Made by a program: the position numbers and the translations under genes. The notes below the pieces were generated by a model. It did not search any database, was not told the origin of the DNA, and saw nothing but the letters and a program-made list of their open reading frames with translations. DNA of 64,000 nucleotides from Psychromonas sp. psych-6C06. GTDB lineage: Bacteria > Pseudomonadota > Gammaproteobacteria > Enterobacterales > Psychromonadaceae. This document shows, one piece after another, positions 16,094 to 24,766 of the stretch. The stretch lies in NCBI RefSeq assembly GCF_002835465.1, contig NZ_PIZM01000001.1:310001-374000 (forward strand), written 5' to 3'. Each line of letters begins with the position of its first letter. Position 1 is the first letter of the stretch.

Positions 16094-19000
16094 ATGTTGC
16101 AAAAAATACTTTGCACGGTTGCGATTCTATTTTTAGTCGTCGCTTGTCAAGAGAATAAACAAAGCAATGATGTTGAAACAATTCGTGAAAACTCAACAGA
16201 GCAGATCACTCAACAAGTAAGAGACTACAGTGATATTGAATTGAAACTCCTTGATGTATCAGAGCGAGAAGTTGGCAATGAAAATGTAATTTCATTATTG
16301 TTTAATGCGCCACTGCAAACAGACCAAAACTTTGACAAATTTATTGAAACCTCGCCTAAATTAGCAACACCTGTTTTGAGTAAAGATGGTAAAAAGCTTC
16401 AATATTTTGCGATTAAACCTGAATCAAATTATGACATTACGATTAGCAAAGGTATTAAAGCGAGTAATGGTAAGCATTCCTCAGAAAACTATTCTCACTC
16501 GATTAAAACCAGAAAAATGCAACCGATTGTTAGTTTTAAAGCCAAGAGTGGTGCGATTTTAGTACCGGGGTTCTCTGATGATTTAGGTATTTATTCTGTT
16601 AATGTTGCACAGGCAGATCTTAATATTTATCGTGTAAAAGCAGACCATTTAAGTGCTTTTTTAAGAGACTTTAAACGTATCGCAAACAGTGGTGCATATT
16701 ATTACGAAAATCAAAATCGCCAAAAAATGGTCGAGCATATTTATACCGCGCGCATCGAAACTGGTGGTAAAGCCAATCAACGACAAATTACTAAATTCCC
16801 GATTAACGATAAAAAATGGGCGAGTGAAAGTGGCGTTTATTTTGCGACATTAGGTAAGCCCGGTGGTTTTGAGTTCACTGGGGCGACTTGGTTTTCAGTT
16901 TCTGCGATTGGTTTACAAATCCGTCAATTTTCACAAAAAACAGAGATCATCGCGCAGGATATTCAAACAGGAAAGCTACTAAAAGATATTAATATTGACC
17001 TTTTAGATAATAAATCGGTGAACTATGCCTCATACAAAACCGATGCAAAAGGCCAGTTACAAATTCATAATAATAAGCGTTTAGCTATTGTGGTTGCGCG
17101 TAATGGCGAGCAGGTAACAGTGCTTCCATATCAAAACCCTCGCTTTGATTTATCTGATTTTAATGTGGGTGGTAGACCCTATAGCAACAGCCAACTGTTT
17201 ATCTATTCTGAGCGGGATATTTATCGACCAGGTGAGGCAATCACATTTAGCATTTTAAACCGCGATGGCGATGGTCAAGTCAAAGATGAAGTGTTTAATC
17301 TTACCCTCATCAAACCCGATGGTAGCACCTATAAATCAATGTGGTTAAATGCAACCGATACCGATAATGGTTATTACCAGTACACCGCATATCTGCCCAA
17401 ATCTAGCCCTGTAGGTAATTGGCAAGTCAGTCTTAATGCTAAAGGAGAGACTAAAACGACTGCTCGTTTTCACTTTAAAATAGAAGAGTTTTTACCTGAA
17501 AGATTACGATTAACAATGGGAAAATCGGGTGAACAGAGTTATTTCATGCCTAACAAAGATGCCAAAATTAATCCCTTAAAAGTGAAGGTCTTAGGCGAGT
17601 ACCTATATGGTGCACCGGCTGCTGGGAACCGGTTAGAAACGCGTGGCTCAATATCTGCATGGGCAACCCCGTTTAAGCACTGGCCAGACTACTATGTAGG
17701 TGATAATAAAAGCAAACAAGCAACCCATTTTGAGATGAAAAACGCCACCTTAAATGATGCTGGTGAATATATTAGTCAGTTGTATCAATCGTGGGATAGT
17801 TGGCAAGTGCCCTCAAAAGTGCGTTTAAACTATAGTCTTTTTGAAAGTGGTGGCCGGGCTATTAACCGTTTCCATGATACCTTGTTATGGCCTAAAGCCA
17901 GTTTTATTGCCGTTAAACCTGGTTTTGAAAATAATCAGTCTGCCAGTGACACAGAAATTAATTTCAGCTTGTTAAAATTAAATGCAAAAGGCGAGGCACT
18001 TACTCAGGGTGAGGCAAACATTGAGCTGGTACGTGAAGAAAAACGTTATTTTTGGACTTATAACAGCCGTAACGGCTGGCATTACGAACGTATTGAAAAA
18101 GAGTATGTGGTTGATAGCCGCACGGTCAGTTTTTCTGATCAAACCCCGTTACGCTTTTCACAACAGGTTGAATGGGGAGACTATCGTTTACAGCTAACAG
18201 ATCTTTCATCACAGGGTAAAACCGTGTACCGCTTTAGAGCCGGCGAAGCCTGGTATAATGATTGGCAAAATAACAGTGAAACCATTCGCCCGGATAGTGT
18301 CAGCTTAGCCCTAGATAAAGCCAGTTATTTGCCCGGAGAAACATTATCATTACGTATCGGCTCGCCGGTGACAGGTAATGCATTGATCAGCATTGAAGCT
18401 GATAGCGTGCTTCATCAGCAACAGGTCGAGGTCGTAAAAGGAGAGTCTGAAGTTACTTTAACGTTACCTAATGATTTATCAAGACATGATATCTATATTT
18501 CGGCCTTTGTAATTACACCTTCTAAGTTGCACAGTGAGTCCGTTGCCAAACGAAGTTTTGGCATTATCCACCTGCCCATTAACCGTAGCGATAGAACAAT
18601 GGATTTATCGATTGAGGTGCCTGAGAGTTGGATACCCAATCAGCAAGTGATGGTAAAAGTTTCAGCAAAAGATACCAAGGGACAAGCCTTGCAGGGTAAT
18701 GCAAAACTTACGTTAAGCGCAGTTGATTCGGGTGTATTAAGCGTGAGTGGTTATCACGTTGAAGATCCGCATGAGTTCTTTTATGGGCAACGTCAGTACC
18801 AAGGCGCAATCACCGATATTTACGATCAGGTGATGACACCGTTATTAGCTGATGAAGCAAATATCCGTTGGGGTGGGGATGCTGCTTTAACGCGTGGTGG
18901 CGAAAAGCTAGATAGCGATGTTCAAATTGTTAGTTTGTTTAGTGGATTAGTCGCTATTAAAGATGGAATGGCTGAAATTCCATTACAGTTACCCGTATTT

Positions 19001-20992
19001 GATGGTGAGCTAATGTTAACGGCGGTCGCATTTGATGACGATAAGTTTGCAAAAACAGAGCAGTCTATCAAGGTGGCATCACCCGTCGTTATACAGGTTG
19101 CAATGCCTAAATTCTTAGCCAGTGGCGATAGTAGTCAAGTCGCTATCGATTTAACTAATGTTACTAAAGAGTTGATAGAAGGTGACTTTACAATAAATGT
19201 ATCTGGTATGCTTAAGGAACATAATAAGACACAGAAAGTCTCTCTGAAACCCAATCAAAAACAGACATTACAATTCACATTAACTGCGCAACAGGCAATA
19301 GGTATAGGGGAAATTGAAACAGCTCTCATTTTTGATGACAAGACGATTGAACGCCAATGGGAATTACCAGTGCGCGCGACACAAGCAAGTGAATTTCAGT
19401 CACACAAAGCGTTGTTAATGCCGGGAGATAGCCTGTTATTACCGCCGAACGCATTAGATCCTTTAACTGACGCGAGTAAAAAGTTACAGCTCTCTGTGAG
19501 TGTTAGCCCTAATCTTGATGCCAGTGCTCATTGGCAATATCTCACGCAATACCCCTATGGATGTTTGGAGCAAACCACCAGTAAATCACGCCCATTTGCT
19601 TCGGTGCTTAGCGAAGATGGCCAATCAACAAGTATTAATGGTGTCAGCGTTGAGAGTATTCAGCAAAAAGCACAGGGAGCGATTGCACGCTATAGCGAAT
19701 TACAGCGTGCTGATGGTAGTTTTGGATTATGGAGTAAAACCTCCGTGGAGCAACATTGGTTAACTGCCTATGCAACTGAGTTTTTATATGACTTAAAAGC
19801 TAAGGGCGTTGCAGTTCCAGAGGAGATGCTGACGAAAGCAAACAAACGCTTGCAAAGTTATCTTAGTTCGCGCGCTCGCCATCGTGTTAAAACATGGTCT
19901 AGTGATCCACAACATTACGAGGCTGCTTACCGAGCCTATGCTGCTTATGTATTAGCCAAACAAAATAAAGTAACGCTCGGGCCTTTGCGCGATATTGCAG
20001 AGAAAGATATACCGGCTGCAATTGGTAAATTACCCGCTGTACACCTTGGTTTAGCGATGCTTATGACCGGCAGTGAGAAAGAGGGCAACGCCATTATTAC
20101 ACAAGCGTTGAGCAATAAAAGAGGCGATCAATACCTGGGTGATTATGGTAGTGAATTACGTGATAACGCCATGGTGCTGAATGCGTTACTGAACGCTTCA
20201 TCCGTCAATGCTGAGATTAAAAGATCAGCGCTAGCGCTTATCCCTGAAATCGTCTCGGCGATGCACCAACAGATGTGGTTAAGCACACAGGAGCGTAGTG
20301 CTATTTTATTGTTAGACATGACCATTAAACAGCAGTATCAGGATAAACCATGGCAAATTGATTTAAGCCTTAATGACAGCAAAACATCACTGCAAGAGTC
20401 GGGTGAATACCATCATAATATTGAAGTAGTTGCTGGGTCGGCCACACAAATAAAAAATGTTGGCGAGCAAGCGGTTTATGCCTCCTTTGATTGGACTGGC
20501 ATAAAAAAAGAGCCTGATTACGATATTAACCAAGGGATAAAAGTCACCACGGAAAACTTTATCGTGAAAAATAATAGCGCGCTAAAAATAGAGGATAACA
20601 GTACGCTAACCTCGGGAGCGCTTTTATTAACACGCATACAAATACGCAGTGAAGAGCGCGTACCTGATGCGCTATTGGTCAATTTTATGCCTGCAGGTGT
20701 TGAGCTAGAAAATCAAAATTTAAACAGTAGCTTAAAGCTCAAGGATATTGATATTGAAGGTGAAAATATTGCTGTGACTGCAGATATTGATCATCAAGAG
20801 TACAGAGATGATCGTTATGTTGCCGCACTTGATCTACCCGCTAAAAAAATACAAACATTGTATGTTTTGTCACGCGCGGTTAACCCCGGTGAATATGTTT
20901 TTCCGGCCGCGCGTGTAGAGTCAATGTATAAACCTGCACTTTATGGTGTGGGCGGGAGTATCAAAAAAATAAACGTTAATGGCAAACCTTAA
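16094..20992 (+). CDS. yfhM: Periplasmic alpha-2-macroglobulin lipoprotein
   Basis: About 1632 residues, matching E. coli YfhM (1653). The start at 16094 is preferred because GGAG lies 9 bp upstream and it begins a lipoprotein signal (LQKILCTVAILFLVVAC, lipobox LVVA-C). The chain has the MG domains of bacterial alpha-2-macroglobulins and the thioester motif CLEQ in PYGCLEQTTSKS (Cys codon 19562-19564). The thioester traps attacking proteases covalently when the bait region is cut. It is anchored in the periplasm. The 3' end overlaps pbpC by 14 bp; the two genes are a conserved pair thought to defend and repair the wall when the outer membrane is breached. Confidence 0.93.
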   Translation: MLQKILCTVAILFLVVACQENKQSNDVETIRENSTEQITQQVRDYSDIELKLLDVSEREVGNENVISLLFNAPLQTDQNFDKFIETSPKLATPVLSKDGKKLQYFAIKPESNYDITISKGIKASNGKHSSENYSHSIKTRKMQPIVSFKAKSGAILVPGFSDDLGIYSVNVAQADLNIYRVKADHLSAFLRDFKRIANSGAYYYENQNRQKMVEHIYTARIETGGKANQRQITKFPINDKKWASESGVYFATLGKPGGFEFTGATWFSVSAIGLQIRQFSQKTEIIAQDIQTGKLLKDINIDLLDNKSVNYASYKTDAKGQLQIHNNKRLAIVVARNGEQVTVLPYQNPRFDLSDFNVGGRPYSNSQLFIYSERDIYRPGEAITFSILNRDGDGQVKDEVFNLTLIKPDGSTYKSMWLNATDTDNGYYQYTAYLPKSSPVGNWQVSLNAKGETKTTARFHFKIEEFLPERLRLTMGKSGEQSYFMPNKDAKINPLKVKVLGEYLYGAPAAGNRLETRGSISAWATPFKHWPDYYVGDNKSKQATHFEMKNATLNDAGEYISQLYQSWDSWQVPSKVRLNYSLFESGGRAINRFHDTLLWPKASFIAVKPGFENNQSASDTEINFSLLKLNAKGEALTQGEANIELVREEKRYFWTYNSRNGWHYERIEKEYVVDSRTVSFSDQTPLRFSQQVEWGDYRLQLTDLSSQGKTVYRFRAGEAWYNDWQNNSETIRPDSVSLALDKASYLPGETLSLRIGSPVTGNALISIEADSVLHQQQVEVVKGESEVTLTLPNDLSRHDIYISAFVITPSKLHSESVAKRSFGIIHLPINRSDRTMDLSIEVPESWIPNQQVMVKVSAKDTKGQALQGNAKLTLSAVDSGVLSVSGYHVEDPHEFFYGQRQYQGAITDIYDQVMTPLLADEANIRWGGDAALTRGGEKLDSDVQIVSLFSGLVAIKDGMAEIPLQLPVFDGELMLTAVAFDDDKFAKTEQSIKVASPVVIQVAMPKFLASGDSSQVAIDLTNVTKELIEGDFTINVSGMLKEHNKTQKVSLKPNQKQTLQFTLTAQQAIGIGEIETALIFDDKTIERQWELPVRATQASEFQSHKALLMPGDSLLLPPNALDPLTDASKKLQLSVSVSPNLDASAHWQYLTQYPYGCLEQTTSKSRPFASVLSEDGQSTSINGVSVESIQQKAQGAIARYSELQRADGSFGLWSKTSVEQHWLTAYATEFLYDLKAKGVAVPEEMLTKANKRLQSYLSSRARHRVKTWSSDPQHYEAAYRAYAAYVLAKQNKVTLGPLRDIAEKDIPAAIGKLPAVHLGLAMLMTGSEKEGNAIITQALSNKRGDQYLGDYGSELRDNAMVLNALLNASSVNAEIKRSALALIPEIVSAMHQQMWLSTQERSAILLLDMTIKQQYQDKPWQIDLSLNDSKTSLQESGEYHHNIEVVAGSATQIKNVGEQAVYASFDWTGIKKEPDYDINQGIKVTTENFIVKNNSALKIEDNSTLTSGALLLTRIQIRSEERVPDALLVNFMPAGVELENQNLNSSLKLKDIDIEGENIAVTADIDHQEYRDDRYVAALDLPAKKIQTLYVLSRAVNPGEYVFPAARVESMYKPALYGVGGSIKKINVNGKP

Positions 20993-23339
20993 GTGCAATA
21001 AATGGTTAACAAGCAGTGTTGTTACACTGCTTTGCTGTTTACTGATATTCCTTTTCCTGTGGATTGCAAACTACGCTTTTCCACTTGCGATACCCGATAA
21101 ACATCGAGACTTTGCAACGGTTGTACTTGATGATGACGGAGTGCCTCTGCGCGCCTTTTCCGATAAAAATGGCGTGTGGCGATATCAGGTGAGTCTGCAA
21201 GATGTCTCGCCAGACTACCTTGAAGCATTGATCAATTACGAAGATCGATATTTTTATCAGCATCCTGGGGTCAATCCGGTGAGCTTTCTAAGGGCTGCTT
21301 GGCAATACCTATATCATCAACGTATTGTCTCAGGTGGTTCAACCTTAACCATGCAAGTCGCGCGATTATTGCATCCTCACGATCGCAGTTTGAGTGGAAA
21401 ATTACAGCAAGTATTACGTGCCTTGCAATTAGAGTGGCAGTTAAGTAAAGCGCAGATATTAACTCTTTATATTAACTACGCGCCATTTGGTGGCACACTT
21501 GAAGGTGTGCAAGCTGCAAGTTATCAATACTTTCGCAAACTGGTTTCAGATATACGTCCTGCAGAAGCGGTTTTACTTGCCGTATTACCACAAGCGCCTT
21601 CCCGATACCGACCCGATAGACATCCCAAACGAGCCACACAGGCTCGTAATAAGGTCATTTCACGATTAGCCTCACAGGATATTTGGAGTGAGCAAAAAGC
21701 ATCACAAGTCAAACAAGAGCCAGTTGTCGTTTGGGAGCCTGAGCAGCCCTTTGTTGCGCCATTATTAGCAAGGCGTTTACAGCAAAAAAATTCCGATAAA
21801 TCGGTCATAAAAACTTATATTCAACGAGATTTGCAACAACAGATAAGCGCGTTTGTCGCAGATTACGCCTCACTGCAAGGAGAGGCTGTTTCAATGGCGG
21901 TGCTGGTGGTTGATAATGCCACGCAACGTGTTATTAGCTATGTCGGTTCGGCATCGATGCAAGATGAAAGCAGGGCGGGGCATGTCGATATGATACAAGC
22001 AATCCGCTCCCCGGGGTCAACGTTAAAACCACTGTTATTTGGACTTGCAATTGACGCTAATATTATTCATTCACACTCGCTTTTAGCCGATGTGCCACGC
22101 TTATCCTCGCGTTATCGTCCGGGAAACTTTGCGCAGGGCTTTGACGGCCCTGTGACTGCCACGGAGGCTTTGCAACGTTCCCTGAATATCCCTTTTGTAC
22201 AATTGATAGAGGCCTATGGAGAGCAAACATTCGTAAATAAATTGGCGCATGTTTTACACCCTCTTCGTATTCCTGGAAATAAAGCTAATGCAGCCATTAT
22301 TTTAGGGGGGGCTGGCATCTCTTTGGAGGGGTTAGTCGCACTACACAGTAGTCTTGTGAATGAAGGGGTCGTAAAAGCACTTTTATTTGAAAACAATGAG
22401 CATGAGCCTCTTAATAAAAGCGTTGCGCCACGACGTTTAATGAGTAAAGAAGCTGCTTGGATCACATGGAAAACGTTAACGGGTGGGGCGCTACCTAAGC
22501 ACTTTAATTGGGGAGTCTCTAAAGAGCAACGATCGCAGCTTGCTTGGAAAACAGGTACCAGTTGGGGAAGTCGTGATACATGGGCAATTGGTAGTACTAA
22601 GCAACATACTATCGGTGTTTGGGTGGGGAAACCTAATGGAGATCCGATGCGTGAGGCATTAGGTGTCACTACCGCTGCGCCCGCACTATTCTCTGTGTCA
22701 GATATGTTGAATGACAAACGTCAGCAACCCATTAGGCCCTATGATGTTGAAGATAAAGCGATTTGTTGGCCAGATGGACGCTCAGAAAACTTAGTCAATG
22801 GAAATTGTGATAGGCGCTTTATCGCGCTAACTAAAGCGGGGGTGGCGCCGAGAACCCTACAGATTGAAACGGGATCCGCCTTTCATCAAGCTTTACAAAC
22901 GTTTATGGTTGACCCAAAAACATCATTACGTTTGACAGCAGAGTGTGGTGCTTTAACGGCTAAAATGAAAAAAGTAACGCTCTGGCCACGCCGATTTGAA
23001 CCGTGGTTAAAGGCAGATGAAAAACGTTCAGCACGTATTCCTAACTATTCAAAGCGTTGTTTAGTGATACCTAAACAAGCCGATGCGCTAACGATCGTCG
23101 GGATAGAAAACAGACAGCAGCTGTATCGTCAACAATCGGAGCCTATTCAAAAAACGGTACTGGCAAGTGGAAAGTTTGGTAAAGTCAGTTGGTATTTAAA
23201 TGGTCGATGGATAAGCACGCAGTCGCAACCTTTACAGTTAACCCTGCCCAAAACACTCACCGGAAATGCAGAGCTTATCGCCGTGGATGAACATGGCGTG
23301 ACAGGCAGAGTGCATTTTTTCTTAAAAGATAGTTTCTAA
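20979..23339 (+). CDS. pbpC: Penicillin-binding protein 1C
   Basis: 786-residue bifunctional wall synthase. One N-terminal membrane anchor (VVTLLCCLLIFLFLWIANYA), then a glycosyltransferase domain with EDRYFYQHPGVNPVSFLRA and GGSTLTMQVARLL, then a transpeptidase domain with SPGSTLKP (SxxK), SLNIPF (SxN) and KTGTSWG (KTG). The C-terminal domain (about 690-786) is the BiPBP_C domain of PBP1C. All active-site motifs are intact. It is translationally coupled to yfhM by overlap, and the pairing supports both names. Confidence 0.95.
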   Translation: MANLKCNKWLTSSVVTLLCCLLIFLFLWIANYAFPLAIPDKHRDFATVVLDDDGVPLRAFSDKNGVWRYQVSLQDVSPDYLEALINYEDRYFYQHPGVNPVSFLRAAWQYLYHQRIVSGGSTLTMQVARLLHPHDRSLSGKLQQVLRALQLEWQLSKAQILTLYINYAPFGGTLEGVQAASYQYFRKLVSDIRPAEAVLLAVLPQAPSRYRPDRHPKRATQARNKVISRLASQDIWSEQKASQVKQEPVVVWEPEQPFVAPLLARRLQQKNSDKSVIKTYIQRDLQQQISAFVADYASLQGEAVSMAVLVVDNATQRVISYVGSASMQDESRAGHVDMIQAIRSPGSTLKPLLFGLAIDANIIHSHSLLADVPRLSSRYRPGNFAQGFDGPVTATEALQRSLNIPFVQLIEAYGEQTFVNKLAHVLHPLRIPGNKANAAIILGGAGISLEGLVALHSSLVNEGVVKALLFENNEHEPLNKSVAPRRLMSKEAAWITWKTLTGGALPKHFNWGVSKEQRSQLAWKTGTSWGSRDTWAIGSTKQHTIGVWVGKPNGDPMREALGVTTAAPALFSVSDMLNDKRQQPIRPYDVEDKAICWPDGRSENLVNGNCDRRFIALTKAGVAPRTLQIETGSAFHQALQTFMVDPKTSLRLTAECGALTAKMKKVTLWPRRFEPWLKADEKRSARIPNYSKRCLVIPKQADALTIVGIENRQQLYRQQSEPIQKTVLASGKFGKVSWYLNGRWISTQSQPLQLTLPKTLTGNAELIAVDEHGVTGRVHFFLKDSF

Positions 23340-23436
23340 ATAACCTTACAGACTGTTGAACTTAAAGCGCGATAATTCGTGGTAAGAATAAATGCCAAAG
23401 ATAAACTGCCCTAATAACCTATGTCATAAGATATTA

Positions 23437-23694
23437 TTAATCATATTGCTCATTGTTGATAGCTGACTCGATCTGCTCAACGTAGTTTTTTGTTGATAAT
23501 AGTGGCAGTGGACGCCCCAAGTTGAAGCAAGCATTAACATGTTTGATAGCGGGTATTTTGCCGTCCTTTCTAAACACGTCAGTGGTTGTCGCTTTAAGTT
23601 CAGCTAAATCGATGCGATGTTCAGCAGCAAAGGTTTCAACACTTTTATAGGTTTTCGTTTCCGAAAAAATATTGGCAAAGTCACTGTATCCCAT
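23437..23694 (-). CDS. Small protein of unknown function
   Basis: 85 residues, beginning MGYSDFANIFSETKTYKSV and ending with AINNEQYD. It is predicted soluble and mostly helical, with no cysteine motif or signal peptide. AAGGAT upstream of the ATG makes it a likely real gene. I do not recognise the family. It is alone between pbpC (convergent) and the SOUL gene (divergent). Confidence 0.6.
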   Translation of the reverse strand: MGYSDFANIFSETKTYKSVETFAAEHRIDLAELKATTTDVFRKDGKIPAIKHVNACFNLGRPLPLLSTKNYVEQIESAINNEQYD

Positions 23695-24028
23695 TGTATA
23701 TCCTTAATCTTTAAAAAGGCGTTTGTGAATAATTACTATTCTCGCGCTAAATTTGATTGAAAATATTAACAGAATTGTTGCCAGTGGGTTACTTTAATTT
23801 AAGCTGTTAATTAACGGCAGGCTTGAATGTCGCCTCATTGTTATAAAAAAGCATACTGAGAAAGGTGTCATTGATCCATTCTTCGCCCATGCTAGTATTG
23901 AGTTAAAGTGGACATGGTAACGCACCCCTTGTTCGTTTAGATTTTTCATATCATCGCAGACTTTTTTCTAAATTTATTAAACAAGTATTCAGCAAAAGGT
24001 TGTAGATAATCACACTAAAGGAAAGCGC
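23695..24028. other. Divergent intergenic stretch
   Basis: About 330 bp upstream of both the small unknown gene and the SOUL gene. It presumably holds their promoters; no specific operator or hairpin was recognised. Confidence 0.4.
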
Positions 24029-24655
24029 ATGAAGCATTTTAAGGTCATTATTACTTGTTCATTGATGTTACTTATTTCGGGGAAAATAATGGCCACAGAA
24101 GAGATAAAATACCAAACATTAACGCAACAGGATAACTTTGAACTCCGTTTGTATGAACCTTATTTGATTGCTGAAGTCATTGTGGATACTGAATTTGATG
24201 AAGCGGGTAGTGATGCGTTTAAGCCTTTGTTTAAATACATCTCCGGTGATAATAAGTCACAGCAGGATATTGCCATGACTGCGCCTGTTTCACAGGAGGC
24301 GTCGGGAGAAAAAATTTCCATGACATCCCCTGTTGAGCAACAAAAATCTGCAGATAAATGGGCTGTGAGCTTTATGATCCCTGATAAATATACGCCTGAA
24401 ACCGTGCCTGAGCCAACCAATACTAATGTCACCATTCGTGAGGTGCCTGCACGCTATATTGCCAGTATTACTTACTCGGGATTTTGGAGCGAAAGTGGTT
24501 ATCAAACTCATTATAAAAAACTTCAACAGTGGATGGACGATGCGGGATACAAAGTAGTCGGAGAGGCGATATGGGCACGTTATGATCCGCCTTTTAAACC
24601 TTGGTTTTTAAGACGAAATGAAATTCTTATCCCTATCGAAAAACCAAGTATTTAA
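24029..24655 (+). CDS. SOUL-family haem-binding protein, secreted
   Basis: 208 residues with a signal peptide (FKVIITCSLMLLISGKIMA). The SOUL/HBP fold is visible as YQTLTQQDNFELRLYEPYLI, then IAMTAPVSQE, ISMTSPVEQ and SFMIPDKYTPETVPEP, and the end RRNEILIPI. These proteins bind haem or porphyrin. With a signal peptide this one acts in the periplasm. AAAGGAAA precedes the start. It is a single gene with its own terminator. Confidence 0.88.
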   Translation: MKHFKVIITCSLMLLISGKIMATEEIKYQTLTQQDNFELRLYEPYLIAEVIVDTEFDEAGSDAFKPLFKYISGDNKSQQDIAMTAPVSQEASGEKISMTSPVEQQKSADKWAVSFMIPDKYTPETVPEPTNTNVTIREVPARYIASITYSGFWSESGYQTHYKKLQQWMDDAGYKVVGEAIWARYDPPFKPWFLRRNEILIPIEKPSI

Positions 24656-24676
24656 AAGCAATCGGTATCTTAATAA

Positions 24677-24705
24677 AAAGCCAACTGCTGGAGCAGTTGG
24701 CTTTC
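24677..24705. terminator. Terminator after the SOUL gene
   Basis: Stem GCCAACTGC / GCAGTTGGC (24680-24688 and 24693-24701), 4-nt loop, flanked by A and T residues. It lies between the convergent SOUL and TRAP permease genes and could serve both strands. Confidence 0.75.
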
Positions 24706-24766
24706 TGTTAATAAATTAGAATAATGAATGAAAGCTAAGGCGTTTCATTCATTATCAACTTGATGG

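Noticed and set aside
22214-22717. 167-codon frame on the minus strand
   Set aside because: It lies antisense inside pbpC, whose active-site motifs are intact in the plus frame; a composition shadow.
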